From NCBI RefSeq assembly GCF_014208035.1, contig NZ_JACHMK010000001.1:2170001-2234000 (forward strand): DNA of 64,000 nucleotides, given 5' to 3'. Of the stretch, positions 45,848-55,019 are shown one piece after another. A program made the position numbers and the translations under genes. The stretch is from Schaalia hyovaginalis (lineage in GTDB: Bacteria; Actinomycetota; Actinomycetes; Actinomycetales; Actinomycetaceae). A model generated the notes under the pieces. That model was not told the origin of the DNA. It made no database searches and worked only from the letters and a program-made list of their open reading frames with translations. Within the stretch, counting starts at the first letter, position 1. Each line of letters opens with the position of its first letter.

Positions 45848-46315
45848 ATGAAAGTTGCGCGGGTATATCTGCGCGTCAGCACGGACGCGCAAGACTTGGA
45901 ACGTCAAGAGGAAATAATCACGACCGCAAAGGACGCGGGCTATTACGTTGCCGGTGTTTACCGTGAGAAGGCCAGCGGAGCGCGAGCAGACCGCCCGGAG
46001 CTGTTAAGGATGATTGCCGACTTGCAGCCGGGTGAGGTGGTCATTGCCGAGCGGATAGACCGAATCAGCCGCCTACCCCTACCAGAAGCCGAGAAACTAA
46101 TTGCCTCGATACAAGACAAAGGCGCACGGCTGGCAGTGCCTGGCATTGTCGATTTAACCGACCTGGCCGACCAAGCCGAAGGCGTGGCAAAGGTGGTGCT
46201 GGAGAGTGTGCAGGCCATGCTTTTACGCCTGGCTCTACAAATGGCGCGGGACGATTACCAGGAAAGGCGCGAGCGGCAGCGGCAGGGTATCCAGCTGGCA
46301 AAGCAGGCGGGCAAG
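45848..46315 (+). pseudogene. tnpR: Serine resolvase gene truncated by IS6100
   Basis: 156 codons remain. The serine recombinase domain is complete: VARVYLRVSTDAQDLERQEE with catalytic Ser10, then IAERIDRISRLPLPEAEKLI. The reading ends at QLAKQAGK where IS6100 begins, so the C-terminal HTH is lost. The integron IRi ends 78 bases upstream, where the res site of such a gene should be; Tn402-type elements prefer to insert at res sites. Confidence 0.88.
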
Positions 46316-47195
46316 GGCTCTGTTGCAAAGATTGGCGGCAGTCAGAGGTAGGCTGTCGCTCTGCGCCGATCAGGCGGCTGCTGCGAAATGGTGGTTGAGC
46401 ATGCCCATGGCCTCCGTCAGCGCCGAGGGCCCAATGCCAAAAGCTCTCTCCACAAGGCGCACCTCGCCCCTGATGCCGGGCTGCAGGCACCAGGGGCGAG
46501 CCTGTCCTTTGCGCAGGGCTCGCATGACTTCGAATCCCTTGATCGTGGCATAGGCCGTGGGGATCGATTTGAAACCGCGCACCGGCTTGATCAGTATCTT
46601 GAGCTTTCCGTGATCGGCCTCGATCACGTTATTGAGATACTTCACCTGCCGGTGGGCCGTCTCCCGGTCCAGCTTTCCTTCGCGCTTCAATTCGGTGATC
46701 GCTGCACCATAGCTCGGCGCTTTGTCGGTATTGAGCGTGGCAGGCTTTTCCCAGTGCTTCAGGCCTCGCAGGGCCTTGCCCAGGAACCGCTTCGCTGCCT
46801 TGGCGCTGCGGGTCGGCGACAGGTAGAAATCGATCGTGTCGCCCCGCTTGTCGACTGCCCGGTACAGGTAGGTCCACTTGCCCCGCACCTTGACGTAGGT
46901 TTCATCCAGGCGCCAGCTCGGATCAAAGCCACGCCGCCAGAACCAGCGCAGCCGCTTCTCCATCTCCGGGGCGTAGCACTGGACCCAGCGATAGATCGTC
47001 GTATGGTCGACCGAAATGCCGCGTTCCGCCAGCATTTCCTCAAGGTCGCGATAGCTGATCGGATAGCGACAATACCAGCGCACCGCCCACAGGATCACAT
47101 CACCCTGGAAATGGCGCCACTTGAAATCCGTCATCGTTCCGTCCGTCCAATCTCCGCCAAGCATGCTCAAGCTTCACGATTTTTGCAACAGAGCC
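46316..47195 (-). mobile_element. IS6100: IS6100, right copy
   Basis: 880 bp, same orientation as the left copy, with the same 14-bp ends. The inner flank truncates tnpR; the outer flank is the CCGCCTAC duplication. Confidence 0.97.
46370..47134 (-). CDS. tnpA: IS6100 transposase
   Basis: Identical 254-residue protein to that of the left copy, with the DDE residues intact, so either copy could mobilise the island as a circular unit. Confidence 0.95.
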   Translation of the reverse strand: MTDFKWRHFQGDVILWAVRWYCRYPISYRDLEEMLAERGISVDHTTIYRWVQCYAPEMEKRLRWFWRRGFDPSWRLDETYVKVRGKWTYLYRAVDKRGDTIDFYLSPTRSAKAAKRFLGKALRGLKHWEKPATLNTDKAPSYGAAITELKREGKLDRETAHRQVKYLNNVIEADHGKLKILIKPVRGFKSIPTAYATIKGFEVMRALRKGQARPWCLQPGIRGEVRLVERAFGIGPSALTEAMGMLNHHFAAAA

Positions 47196-47203
47196 CCGCC
47201 TAC
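47196..47203. repeat. Right copy of the 8-bp target-site duplication
   Basis: CCGCCTAC, identical to 20837-20844. Confidence 0.95.
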
Positions 47204-47254
47204 CTCACCTACAGGTGGTACCGAGGGCGCAAGGAGGAACGGGCTTCCTCCTGA
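47204..47254 (+). pseudogene. 3-prime part of the interrupted small membrane protein gene
   Basis: Reads LTYRWYRGRKEERASS and stops at TGA 47252-47254, in frame with 20686-20844 once the island and one duplication are removed. Confidence 0.88.
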
Positions 47255-47282
47255 CGAGGAGTCTCACCGGGCGGACGCGAAT

Positions 47283-47316
47283 CGGGGGGGCGGAGCGCAT
47301 TGCGCTCCGCCCCCCG
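47283..47316. terminator. Strong hairpin between the interrupted gene and map
   Basis: A nearly perfect palindrome, GGGGGGCGGAGCGCA/TGCGCTCCGCCCCCC, lies between a plus-strand stop and the minus-strand map stop. It is suited to terminate both. Confidence 0.75.
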
Positions 47317-47345
47317 AGTTCCGTCACGGCATCCGGCCCGAGCAA

Positions 47346-48257
47346 TCAGTCCAGACTGATCGGAGTGATCCCGTAGGGCGCGAGCCCGGCCGCACCCGCG
47401 TCCGCAGCGGTCAACACCGAGACCCCGTCCGGCAGGATCGCGATCGAATGCTCCCACTGCGCCGCATCCGAGCCGTCCTCGGTCCGCACCGTCCACTCAT
47501 CGTCCTCGGTGAAGGTCTCGATCGAACCCGTCGTCAGCATCGGCTCCACCGCCAGCGCCATGCCCGGCTTCAGGCGCGGCGAAATACCACGGGCGTTGAA
47601 GTTCAGAACCTCCGGCTCCTGGTGCATCGCCGTGCCGATGCCGTGGCCCGTGTACTCCTCGATGATGCCGGCCTCCCAGCCGAAGTCGAGGGCGCGAGCC
47701 GCCACGACCTCCTCGACGGCTGCGCCGACCGCGCTCACGCGCTTCCCGCGGGCGATACCCGCCAGAGCCGCCCACAGCGCCTCGCGCGTCACCGCATCGA
47801 GTTCACGCCGCTTGCGGAGCACCTCCTCGGACACACCCGCAGGGGCCGGGCCGCTCGCCCTCGTCCCCGAAGCGAAATCCGCATCCGAGATGAAAGGATC
47901 CCCGACCACCATGGTGAAGGCCGCATCCCCGTGCCACTGGCGCCCGGCCTGCCCGACCCAGGCACCGCAGTCGAAGCTCACGATGTCGCCGGCCTCCAGG
48001 CGCTGCGAACCGGGAATGCCGTGGACGAGCACGTCGTTCACCGAAATGCACACCGTCGCCGGATAACCGAAGTAGTGGAGGAAGTTCGAGGTCGCGCCGT
48101 TACGGCGGATCGCCTCGGCCGAGACCTCATCGAGCTCCGCCGTCGTCACACCCGGGCGCGCCGCGTCCCGCAGCGAGGCGTGGATGTCCGCGACGACCAG
48201 ACCGGCGCGCCGCATCCAGCGGAGCTGCTCGATCGTCTTGAGCTCGATACGGGCCAC
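47346..48257 (-). CDS. map: Methionine aminopeptidase, type I
   Basis: Removes the initiator Met. 303 residues from a GTG at 48257 (ARIELKTIEQLRWMRRAGLV). Metal ligands are visible: Asp in VSFDCGAWVGQAGRQWHGDA, His in EYTGHGIGTAMHQEP, Glu in LAVEPML and in the last motif. An insertion of about 30 residues (FISDADFASGTRASGPAPAG) follows the second metal site. It is 1 base after adk. Confidence 0.95.
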   Translation of the reverse strand: MARIELKTIEQLRWMRRAGLVVADIHASLRDAARPGVTTAELDEVSAEAIRRNGATSNFLHYFGYPATVCISVNDVLVHGIPGSQRLEAGDIVSFDCGAWVGQAGRQWHGDAAFTMVVGDPFISDADFASGTRASGPAPAGVSEEVLRKRRELDAVTREALWAALAGIARGKRVSAVGAAVEEVVAARALDFGWEAGIIEEYTGHGIGTAMHQEPEVLNFNARGISPRLKPGMALAVEPMLTTGSIETFTEDDEWTVRTEDGSDAAQWEHSIAILPDGVSVLTAADAGAAGLAPYGITPISLD

Positions 48258-48258
48258 G

Positions 48259-48837
48259 TCAGCGGCCTTCCAAACGGTCGAGAACCGCGAAGATGCGGGC
48301 GGTGACCTCATCGATCGAACCGGTCCCGTCGACGACCTCCAGGAGGTCGTGGTCGGCGTAGAACGCGGCGACCGGCTCGGTCTGCTGGTGATACACCTCA
48401 AGACGGTGGCGCATCACGGGCTCCGTGTCATCGGCGCGGTGCTGCTCCTCGGCGCGCTTGAGCATGCGGGCCACGACCTCGTCCTCGTCGACCTCGATCT
48501 CGAGGACCAGGTCGATGGACTGCCCGAGGTCCTCGCACATCGACGCGAGGACGCGCGCCTGCTCGACATTGCGGGGGTAGCCGTCCAGGAGGAAGCCCCC
48601 CGCGGCATCCGGAGCCGACAGACGGGCCTGGACCATCGCGTTCGTCACCGAATCGGGGACGAACTCGCCCCGATCCATGTACGCCTTCGCCTGCAGGCCG
48701 ATCTCGGTGCCCTCGGCCATGTTGGTCCGGAAGATCTCACCGGTCGAAATCGCCGGGATGCCCAGCCGCTCCGCGATGCGGGCGGCCTGCGTGCCCTTAC
48801 CGGCCCCCGGAGGGCCGAGGAGAATGACGGACGTCAT
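48259..48837 (-). CDS. adk: Adenylate kinase
   Basis: AMP + ATP to 2 ADP. 192 residues, short form without the zinc LID. P-loop LLGPPGAGKGTQA, AMP-binding STGEIFRTN and GFLLDGYPRN. The start overlaps the secY stop by four bases (ATGA). A much longer upstream frame is a shadow of secY. Confidence 0.96.
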   Translation of the reverse strand: MTSVILLGPPGAGKGTQAARIAERLGIPAISTGEIFRTNMAEGTEIGLQAKAYMDRGEFVPDSVTNAMVQARLSAPDAAGGFLLDGYPRNVEQARVLASMCEDLGQSIDLVLEIEVDEDEVVARMLKRAEEQHRADDTEPVMRHRLEVYHQQTEPVAAFYADHDLLEVVDGTGSIDEVTARIFAVLDRLEGR

Positions 48838-50126
48838 CGGAGGAATCCTTCGTAGTGATGCTGCTGGAGCTGGGTGTTGATCTCCTTGACCGTCTGAAGG
48901 CCGACGCCCACGACGATGAGGAGCGTGGTGCCGCCGAAGGGCATCTGACCCGGCGAGAGCTTCAAGGGGATGATGAGGAGCGACGGCAGGAGGGCGATCA
49001 CCACGAGGTAGAGCGAGCCAGCAGTCGTCAGACGGTTGATCACGTAGGCCAGGAACTCGGCGGTCGGGCGTCCGGCGCGGTAACCGGGGATGAAGCCGCC
49101 GTAGCGCTTCATGTTGTCCGCCGTCTCCTCCGGGTTGAAGGTGATCGACGTGTAGAAGAAGGCGAAGAAGAGGATGAAGAGCGCGTAGAGCGTCAGGTAG
49201 ACCCCAGAGTTCTGGTGGAAGTTCGCCGAAATCCACTGCACCCAGCCGTCGGTGGGCTGGCCGAACTGCGCCACCATCATCGGCAGCGCGAGGATCGAGG
49301 AGGCGAAGATGACGGGGATGACGCCCGACATGTTGATCTTCAAGGGGATGTACGTGGTCGTCCCGCCGTACTGGCGGCGGCCGACCATGCGCTTCGCGTA
49401 CTGCACGGGAATGCGCCGCTGGGCCTGTTCGATGTAGACGACCGCGAGCGTGACCGCGAGGAGCAGAAGGAGGATCGCGAGGACCGAGCCCCACTTGCCC
49501 GCCTGGCCGATGGCGATCATCTGGGAGGGGAGGCGGGCGGCGATCGAGGTGAAGATGAGGAGCGACATGCCGTTGCCGATGCCGCGCTCGGTCACGAGCT
49601 CGCCGAGCCACATGACGACGCCCGTGCCCGCCATCATGACGATCACCATGATGAGGAACATGATCGCCGACTCATCGGCGATGATCTTGGCGTTGCAGCC
49701 GGAGAACATGCGGCCCGTGCGGGCCAGGGTGATCGTGGTCGTCGCCTGGAGGACGCCGAGGAAGATCGTGAGGTAGCGCGTGTACTGCGTGAGCTTCGCC
49801 TGACCGGTCTGCCCCTCCTTGTGGAGGTCGTCGAATCGGGGGATCACCACGCGCAGCAGCTGGATGATGATCGACGCGGTGATGTACGGCATGATGCCGA
49901 GCGCGAAGATCGACAGCTGGAGGAGTGCGCCGCCGGAGAAGAGGTTGACGAGGTCGAGGAGGTTCGCCTCGGACTGCTGGGCGAGACATGTCTGGATCGC
50001 CTGCGAGTCGACACCCGGTGTCGGGATGTACGAGCCGAGGCGGAACATCGCCATGATGAACAGCGTGAACAGCAGCTTGCGGCGCAGGTCGGGCGTGCGG
50101 AACGCCTGGGCGAATGCACTGAGCAA
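48834..50126 (-). CDS. secY: Preprotein translocase subunit SecY
   Basis: Channel subunit of the Sec translocon; 430 residues and ten transmembrane helices. FRLGSYIPTPGVD at the N-terminus, the GIGNGMSLLIF region and the C-terminal cytoplasmic tail after LLIVVGVGLQTVKEINTQLQ are typical. First gene of secY-adk-map; a terminator separates it from rplO. Confidence 0.97.
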   Translation of the reverse strand: MLSAFAQAFRTPDLRRKLLFTLFIMAMFRLGSYIPTPGVDSQAIQTCLAQQSEANLLDLVNLFSGGALLQLSIFALGIMPYITASIIIQLLRVVIPRFDDLHKEGQTGQAKLTQYTRYLTIFLGVLQATTTITLARTGRMFSGCNAKIIADESAIMFLIMVIVMMAGTGVVMWLGELVTERGIGNGMSLLIFTSIAARLPSQMIAIGQAGKWGSVLAILLLLLAVTLAVVYIEQAQRRIPVQYAKRMVGRRQYGGTTTYIPLKINMSGVIPVIFASSILALPMMVAQFGQPTDGWVQWISANFHQNSGVYLTLYALFILFFAFFYTSITFNPEETADNMKRYGGFIPGYRAGRPTAEFLAYVINRLTTAGSLYLVVIALLPSLLIIPLKLSPGQMPFGGTTLLIVVGVGLQTVKEINTQLQQHHYEGFLR

Positions 50127-50270
50127 GGCTTCCTCCTACTGGTGACGGGCATGCCGGGGGCGCAGCTCCGGCGACCGTGCCAGCCTACCCCAGGTTTCAG
50201 GGGGCTTCGCGCACGGTCGTGTCGTGAACGGGACCCGAGGGGGATCCCGAAGGGGATCAGTGACGAGAAA

Positions 50271-50301
50271 CGGGGGCGGCCCGGAGTCCGGGCCGCCCCC
50301 G
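50271..50301 (-). terminator. Terminator between rplO and secY
   Basis: Inverted repeat CGGGGGCGGCCCGG ... CCGGGCCGCCCCCG just downstream of the rplO stop; it closes the spc operon before the secY unit. Confidence 0.75.
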
Positions 50302-50309
50302 ATCGCACG

Positions 50310-50786
50310 TCAGCGGGCGGTGATGGTTCCGCCGGCCGCGGTGATCTTCTCGGCGGCGGAGGCGGACCAGGAGTCCACCTCGACCTCGAGCTTCACCGAC
50401 AGTTCGCCGGAGCCGAGCACCTTGACGGGCGCGCCGTCGCGGACGGCGTGCTTCGCGACGAGATCCTCGACCGTCACCTTGCCTCCCTCGGGGAAGAGCT
50501 CCCCGAGCTTGGCGACGTTGACGACCTGGTATTCGACGCGGAAGGGGTTCTTGAAGCCGCGGAGCTTCGGCAGGCGCATGTGGATCGGCATCTGGCCGCC
50601 CTCGAAACCTGCGGACACCTGGTAGCGGGCCTTCGTGCCCTTGGTGCCACGTCCCGCGGTCTTACCCTTGGAGCCCTCACCGCGACCCACGCGGGTCTTC
50701 GCGGTCTTGGCGCCGGGGGCCGGCCGCAGGTGGTGCAGCTTGACGATCTGCACCTTCTCCTGCGAGGCGTTCTTCGAGTCCGCCAT
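50310..50786 (-). CDS. rplO: 50S ribosomal protein L15
   Basis: 158 residues. [20 protein letters not shown] and the glycine-rich [17 protein letters not shown] segment are diagnostic of L15. It follows rpmD by 2 bases. Confidence 0.96.
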   Translation of the reverse strand: MADSKNASQEKVQIVKLHHLRPAPGAKTAKTRVGRGEGSKGKTAGRGTKGTKARYQVSAGFEGGQMPIHMRLPKLRGFKNPFRVEYQVVNVAKLGELFPEGGKVTVEDLVAKHAVRDGAPVKVLGSGELSVKLEVEVDSWSASAAEKITAAGGTITAR

Positions 50787-50788
50787 GG

Positions 50789-50971
50789 TCAGTCGACCTC
50801 CTCAACGGTGACCAGGTGACGCACCGTGTGCACCGCACCGCGAACGGTGGCGATGTCCTCACGGACGACGGACTGGCCGATCTTGCGCAGCCCGAGGGTG
50901 CGCAGGGTGTCCTTCATGTTCTGCTTGGCGCCGATCGTGGACTTGATCTGCGTGATCTTGATCTTCGCCAT
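50789..50971 (-). CDS. rpmD: 50S ribosomal protein L30
   Basis: 60 residues from [20 protein letters not shown]. The ATG shares a base with the rpsE stop (TGATG), so translation is coupled; an alternative GTG one codon earlier is less likely. Confidence 0.95.
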   Translation of the reverse strand: MAKIKITQIKSTIGAKQNMKDTLRTLGLRKIGQSVVREDIATVRGAVHTVRHLVTVEEVD

Positions 50972-51666
50972 CACTCATTCACCCCCGCGGAGGCCTTGTC
51001 GGCCTCAGCCTTCTCAGCAGCAGCGCGCTTCTCGGCTTCGCCCTCCGCGCGAGCGCGGAGCATCGAGGCCGGGGCGACCCGCTCGAGCGGGAGGCCGCGG
51101 CGTGCCGCGACGGCCTCGGGCTGCTCGAGCTGCTTGAGCGCGTCGATCGTCGCGTGGACGATGTTGATCGCGTTGTCGGAGCCGAGGGACTTGGTGAGCA
51201 CGTCGTGCACACCGGCGGCCTCGAGCACGGCGCGGACCGGACCGCCGGCGATAACGCCGGTTCCCGGGGCGGCCGGGCGGAGCAGCACGACGCCGGCGGC
51301 GTCGCGGCCCTGCACGAGGTGCGTGATGGTGCGGCGGATCATCGGGACGCGGACGAAGTTCTTCTTCGCCTCTTCGACGCCCTTGGAAATGGCCTGGGGA
51401 ACTTCCTTGGCCTTTCCGTAGCCGACACCGACGGTGCCCTCACCATCGCCCACGACGACCAGGGCGGTGAAGGAGAAACGGCGTCCGCCCTTCACGACCT
51501 TGGAGACGCGGTTGATGGTGACAACGCGCTCGATGTACTCGTTCTTGTCATTGCCGCGACGGTTGTCGCGGTCGTTGCCGCGGCCATTGCGGCGGTCGCG
51601 ACGCTCGCCGTCGCCGGAACGCTCAGAGCCTTCCTGACCGTTCCTGGTTCGCTGCGGTGCAGCCAT
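50971..51666 (-). CDS. rpsE: 30S ribosomal protein S5
   Basis: 231 residues: a charged N-terminal extension rich in Arg, Asn and Asp ([20 protein letters not shown]), then the S5 core [20 protein letters not shown] and [20 protein letters not shown], then an Ala/Glu tail. The start at 51666 ([10 protein letters not shown]) is preferred over an upstream start that would add 34 residues overlapping rplR. Confidence 0.95.
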   Translation of the reverse strand: MAAPQRTRNGQEGSERSGDGERRDRRNGRGNDRDNRRGNDKNEYIERVVTINRVSKVVKGGRRFSFTALVVVGDGEGTVGVGYGKAKEVPQAISKGVEEAKKNFVRVPMIRRTITHLVQGRDAAGVVLLRPAAPGTGVIAGGPVRAVLEAAGVHDVLTKSLGSDNAINIVHATIDALKQLEQPEAVAARRGLPLERVAPASMLRARAEGEAEKRAAAEKAEADKASAGVNE

Positions 51667-51694
51667 CAGTTGATCTCTCTTTCCTTGGATCCGG

Positions 51695-52066
51695 TCACAG
51701 CTCGAGGCCGGCCTCACGGGCGGCTTCGGCGACGGCCGCAATGCGGCCGTGGTACTTGTTGCCACCACGGTCGAAGACGACGGCGGTCACGCCGGCCTCC
51801 TTCGCGCGCTCGGCGACGAGGGCGCCGACCTTGCGGGCCTTGTCGGTCTTGGTGCCCTCCTCGTTGACGAGGGCGGTCTCCATGTCCGAGGCGGACACGA
51901 GAGTGCGACCGACGGTGTCGTCGATGACCTGGGCGACGATGTGACGGTTCGAACGGGTGACGACGAGACGGGGGCGCTCGGGCGTGCCGTTGACCTTCTT
52001 GCGCAGGCGGAGGTGACGACGCTTGCGAGCGACGAACTTGCCCTTGCCCTTGACGGTGTAAGCCAT
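51695..52066 (-). CDS. rplR: 50S ribosomal protein L18
   Basis: 123 residues; binds 5S r[23 protein letters not shown] and [20 protein letters not shown] are typical. Start ATG at 52066 shares a base with the rplF stop. Confidence 0.96.
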   Translation of the reverse strand: MAYTVKGKGKFVARKRRHLRLRKKVNGTPERPRLVVTRSNRHIVAQVIDDTVGRTLVSASDMETALVNEEGTKTDKARKVGALVAERAKEAGVTAVVFDRGGNKYHGRIAAVAEAAREAGLEL

Positions 52067-52602
52067 CACTTACCAGCCTTTCCGACCTTGCGACGGATCG
52101 TTTCACCCACGTAGTGGATGCCCTTGCCCTTGTAGGGCTCGGGCTTCTTCAGCTTGCGGATGCGAGCGGCCGTCTCGCCGACGAGCTGCTTGTCGATGCC
52201 GTGGACCGTGAACTTGGTCTGGGATTCGACGGTGAACTCGATGCCCTCGGGGGCGGCGACGGGAACGGTGTGGGAGAAGCCGAGCGAGAACTCGAGGTTC
52301 TTGCCCTTCGCGACCACGCGGTAACCGGTACCGGTGATCTCGAGCTCCTTCTTGTAGCCCTCGGTCACGCCGACGATCATGTTCGCGATGAGCGTGCGGG
52401 TGAGCCCGTGGAGCGAACGCGAGGCGCGCTCGTCGTCGGGGCGGGTGACCAGGATCTGTCCGTCTTCGATCGCGACCGAGATCGGAGCGGCGACGGTGTG
52501 CGTGAGTTCGCCCTTCTTGCCCTTGACGGTGACGTCGGCGCCATTGATGGCGACGTCGACTCCGGCGGGGATGGCGATGGGGGTCTTACCGATTCGCGAC
52601 AT
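52066..52602 (-). CDS. rplF: 50S ribosomal protein L6
   Basis: 178 residues: [20 protein letters not shown] at the start and [15 protein letters not shown] near the end are the family hallmarks. Confidence 0.97.
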   Translation of the reverse strand: MSRIGKTPIAIPAGVDVAINGADVTVKGKKGELTHTVAAPISVAIEDGQILVTRPDDERASRSLHGLTRTLIANMIVGVTEGYKKELEITGTGYRVVAKGKNLEFSLGFSHTVPVAAPEGIEFTVESQTKFTVHGIDKQLVGETAARIRKLKKPEPYKGKGIHYVGETIRRKVGKAGK

Positions 52603-52617
52603 TGTGAAGCCTCCTCA

Positions 52618-53016
52618 TCACCAGACGTAGGCGAGGACTTCCCCGCCCACGCCCTTGTCGGCCGCCTGACGGTCGGTGAGCAGGCCGGAGGACGTGGACA
52701 GGATCGCCACGCCGAGGCCGCCGCGGACCTTGGGCAGGTTGGTGGACTTGGCGTACACGCGCAGACCGGGCTTGGACACGCGCTGCAGCCCCTGAATCGC
52801 GGCCTCGCGGTGCGAGCCGTACTTCAGGTTCAGGATGAGGGTCTTGCCCACGCGGGCGTCCTCAACGGACGTCGAGGCGATGTAGCCCTCCTCGACCAGG
52901 ATGTTGGCAATCGCGTTCTTCAGCTTCGAGTACGGCATGGAGACCGAGTCGTGGTGAGCGCGGTTCGCGTTGCGCAGACGTGTGAGCATGTCTGCAATCG
53001 GGTCTGTCATTGTCAT
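52618..53016 (-). CDS. rpsH: 30S ribosomal protein S8
   Basis: 132 residues: [20 protein letters not shown] and [20 protein letters not shown]; binds the central domain of 16S rRNA. Confidence 0.97.
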   Translation of the reverse strand: MTMTDPIADMLTRLRNANRAHHDSVSMPYSKLKNAIANILVEEGYIASTSVEDARVGKTLILNLKYGSHREAAIQGLQRVSKPGLRVYAKSTNLPKVRGGLGVAILSTSSGLLTDRQAADKGVGGEVLAYVW

Positions 53017-53079
53017 TGGGGATTCTCCCCTTCCTCGTCGCGGTTTCTCCGGTACACCGGGACCTGCGACGTCAGATTC

Positions 53080-53265
53080 TTACCAGCTGCTCTTGGTGAC
53101 ACCGGGGAGTTCGCCGCGAAGGGCGAGCTCGCGCAGGCACACGCGGCACAGTCCGAACTTGCGGTACACGGAGTGCGGACGACCGCAGCGGTTGCACCGG
53201 GTGTAGGCGCGGACGCCGAACTTCGGCTTGCGCGCCGCCTTGATCTTCAGGGACGTCTTGGCCAT
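53080..53265 (-). CDS. rpsZ: 30S ribosomal protein S14, zinc-binding type
   Basis: 61 residues with the four-cysteine zinc ribbon ([21 protein letters not shown]), the C+ short form found in the actinobacterial spc operon. 3 bases after rplE. Confidence 0.96.
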   Translation of the reverse strand: MAKTSLKIKAARKPKFGVRAYTRCNRCGRPHSVYRKFGLCRVCLRELALRGELPGVTKSSW

Positions 53266-53268
53266 GTG

Positions 53269-53814
53269 TCAGTCCTCCTTGAACGGGAAGCCGAGGTGAC
53301 GCAGAAGGGCGCGGCCCTCTTCGTCGGTCGCGGCCGAGGTGACGACCGTGATGTCCATGCCGCGAACGCGGTCGATGGAGTCCTGATCGATCTCGTGGAA
53401 CATCGACTGCTCGGTGAGACCGAAGGTGTAGTTGCCGTGCCCGTCGAACTGCTTCGCCGAGAGGCCGCGGAAGTCGCGGATTCGGGGAAGGGCGGTCGAG
53501 AGGAGACGATCGAGGAACTCCCACATGCGGTCGCCGCGGAGCGTGACGTGAGCGCCGATCGCCTGGCCCTCGCGGAGCTTGAACTGCGCGATGGACTTCT
53601 TGGCCTTGGTGGTCACGGGCTTCTGGCCGGTGATGAGGGTGAGGTCGCGGATCGCGCCCTCGAGAGCCTTCGAGTCGCGGGCCGCCTCGCCGACGCCCAT
53701 GTTGACGACGATCTTGGTGAGGCCGCCGACCTGCATGATGTTCTCGTGCTTGAACTCGGCGCGGAGGGCGTCACGGATCTCCGAGACGTACTTTTCCTTG
53801 AGACGCGGGGCCAT
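53269..53814 (-). CDS. rplE: 50S ribosomal protein L5
   Basis: 181 residues; binds 5S r[23 protein letters not shown] and [20 protein letters not shown] are characteristic. Confidence 0.97.
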   Translation of the reverse strand: MAPRLKEKYVSEIRDALRAEFKHENIMQVGGLTKIVVNMGVGEAARDSKALEGAIRDLTLITGQKPVTTKAKKSIAQFKLREGQAIGAHVTLRGDRMWEFLDRLLSTALPRIRDFRGLSAKQFDGHGNYTFGLTEQSMFHEIDQDSIDRVRGMDITVVTSAATDEEGRALLRHLGFPFKED

Positions 53815-53816
53815 GC

Positions 53817-54248
53817 TCAGATCTCCTTGCCCTGCTCGATGCCGCGCTTGGCGCCGCCGCGGGTCACGCGGACCCGGACGGTACGGGTGCGGCCATCGCG
53901 CTCGACGGTGTCCTCGCGGAATCCGACGCGAACGCGCTTCTTGGTGTCGGGGTCGACCAGGGCGACCTTGGCGAGGGAGATCGGGGCTTCGATCGTCTCG
54001 ATGCCGCCGGCCTGGCCCTGCTGACCCTGGCGAAGGTGACGGGTCTTGAGGTTGATGCCCTCGACGAGGACCTTGCCCTCGGCGGGGAAGACCTTGATGA
54101 CACGCCCCTGCTTGCCCTTGTCGCCCGGCTTGAGGGGTTCGAGGCCCTCGGCGGCGCGACGAGCATTGCGCTTGGCGAGCTTCTTCTCGTCGGATGAACG
54201 GCCGCGCACGACCTCGACGAGGTCGCCCTTACGGATCTTGGCTGCCAT
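53817..54248 (-). CDS. rplX: 50S ribosomal protein L24
   Basis: 143 residues against the usual 100-115. [20 protein letters not shown] begins the KOW region, but about 30 extra residues ([20 protein letters not shown]) are inserted before [20 protein letters not shown]. The insertion is basic and helical and interrupts the KOW motif between the strands. [12 protein letters not shown] confirms L24. Confidence 0.93.
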   Translation of the reverse strand: MAAKIRKGDLVEVVRGRSSDEKKLAKRNARRAAEGLEPLKPGDKGKQGRVIKVFPAEGKVLVEGINLKTRHLRQGQQGQAGGIETIEAPISLAKVALVDPDTKKRVRVGFREDTVERDGRTRTVRVRVTRGGAKRGIEQGKEI

Positions 54249-54616
54249 CAGATCACCTCCGGCGCGAGCGACACGATCTTCATGAACTTCTTGTCGCGCA
54301 GTTCGCGGCCGACCGGGCCGAAGATGCGCGTACCACGCGGTTCGCCGTTCGAGTTGATGATGACGGCCGCGTTCTCATCGAAGCGGATGTAGGAGCCGTC
54401 GGGACGACGGGTCTCCTTGCGGGCACGGACGACGACCGCCTTGACGACGTCGCCCTTCTTGACGGTGCCACCGGGGATGGCGTCCTTGACGGTGGCGACG
54501 ATCGTGTCGCCGATTCCCGCGTAGCGGCGCGCGGAGCCGCCGAGCACACGAATGGTGAGGATCTCCTTCGCACCCGTGTTGTCGGCGACCTTGAGTCGCG
54601 ACTCCTGCTGGATCAT
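54248..54616 (-). CDS. rplN: 50S ribosomal protein L14
   Basis: 122 residues: [20 protein letters not shown] at the start and [20 protein letters not shown] at the end. First gene of the spc operon here; it shares a base with the rplX start. Confidence 0.97.
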   Translation of the reverse strand: MIQQESRLKVADNTGAKEILTIRVLGGSARRYAGIGDTIVATVKDAIPGGTVKKGDVVKAVVVRARKETRRPDGSYIRFDENAAVIINSNGEPRGTRIFGPVGRELRDKKFMKIVSLAPEVI

Positions 54617-55019
54617 TTTCTATTGACTCCTGTCGTCGAGCAGGTTCTCTTGGGAGCATTACTTCCCGCGAGCCTTGCCGAACGTGCATTGACCGTTGCG
54701 CATCGAGAGCCGACAACAGCGCGAACGCACCACAGGGTCGTGATGTTGCTCGCTCGCACTATCGACGAGGGTGCACTGCACCCGCGTCACGCAACTGTTC
54801 AAGCCTACCCTCATCCGCGCCGAGGACGAAACCGTCTTTTCGGTGATCTGCCCCATGAAACGGGCCCGGGAGGGGCGAGGGCGGGGCCGAAGCCCTTCGC
54901 AAGTACTGCGGGCCGCTTCCGGAGCCGCCCTCCGGGAGGGCGTGGAAAAGGGTCCGACCCCTCCGAAGAGGGGCCGGACCCTGAGCTGAACCCGAAGGAT
55001 CACTCGTTCCGGTGAAGGA
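54617..55019 (-). promoter_or_regulatory. Intergenic region: terminator after rpsQ and probable spc-operon promoter
   Basis: 403 bases without a gene. An inverted repeat at 54949-54982 (AGGGTCCGACCCCT / AGGGGCCGGACCCT) follows rpsQ on the minus strand and should terminate the S10 operon. Further on, TAGGCT at 54807-54802 (minus) is a possible -10 box for rplN, with no clear -35. The spc genes therefore appear to have their own promoter rather than relying on read-through. Confidence 0.55.

Larger units (their letters stand above)
20845..47195. mobile_element. IS6100-bounded resistance island (about 26.35 kb)
   Basis: Two directly repeated, full-length IS6100 copies bound a mosaic of resistance genes, and the only target duplication is at the outer boundaries. 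That is the product expected when a circular molecule carrying one IS6100 enters the chromosome by IS6-type cointegration. No replication, partition or conjugation gene was found inside, which favours a circular translocatable unit over a whole plasmid, though plasmid genes could have been lost. Inside: a lipid-gene segment, RlmA-type methyltransferase, Tet(33)-like pump, oxidoreductase block, an inner IS3-family composite with Erm and ABC-F, and a class 1 integron. Confidence 0.9.

Noticed and set aside
48855..50819. 654-codon plus-strand open frame opposite secY and rplO
   Set aside because: Antisense shadow of SecY with a very charged, low-complexity product.
52114..54024. 636-codon plus-strand open frame opposite rplF to rplX
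   Set aside because: It crosses six ribosomal protein genes antisense, which is a GC-skew artefact.
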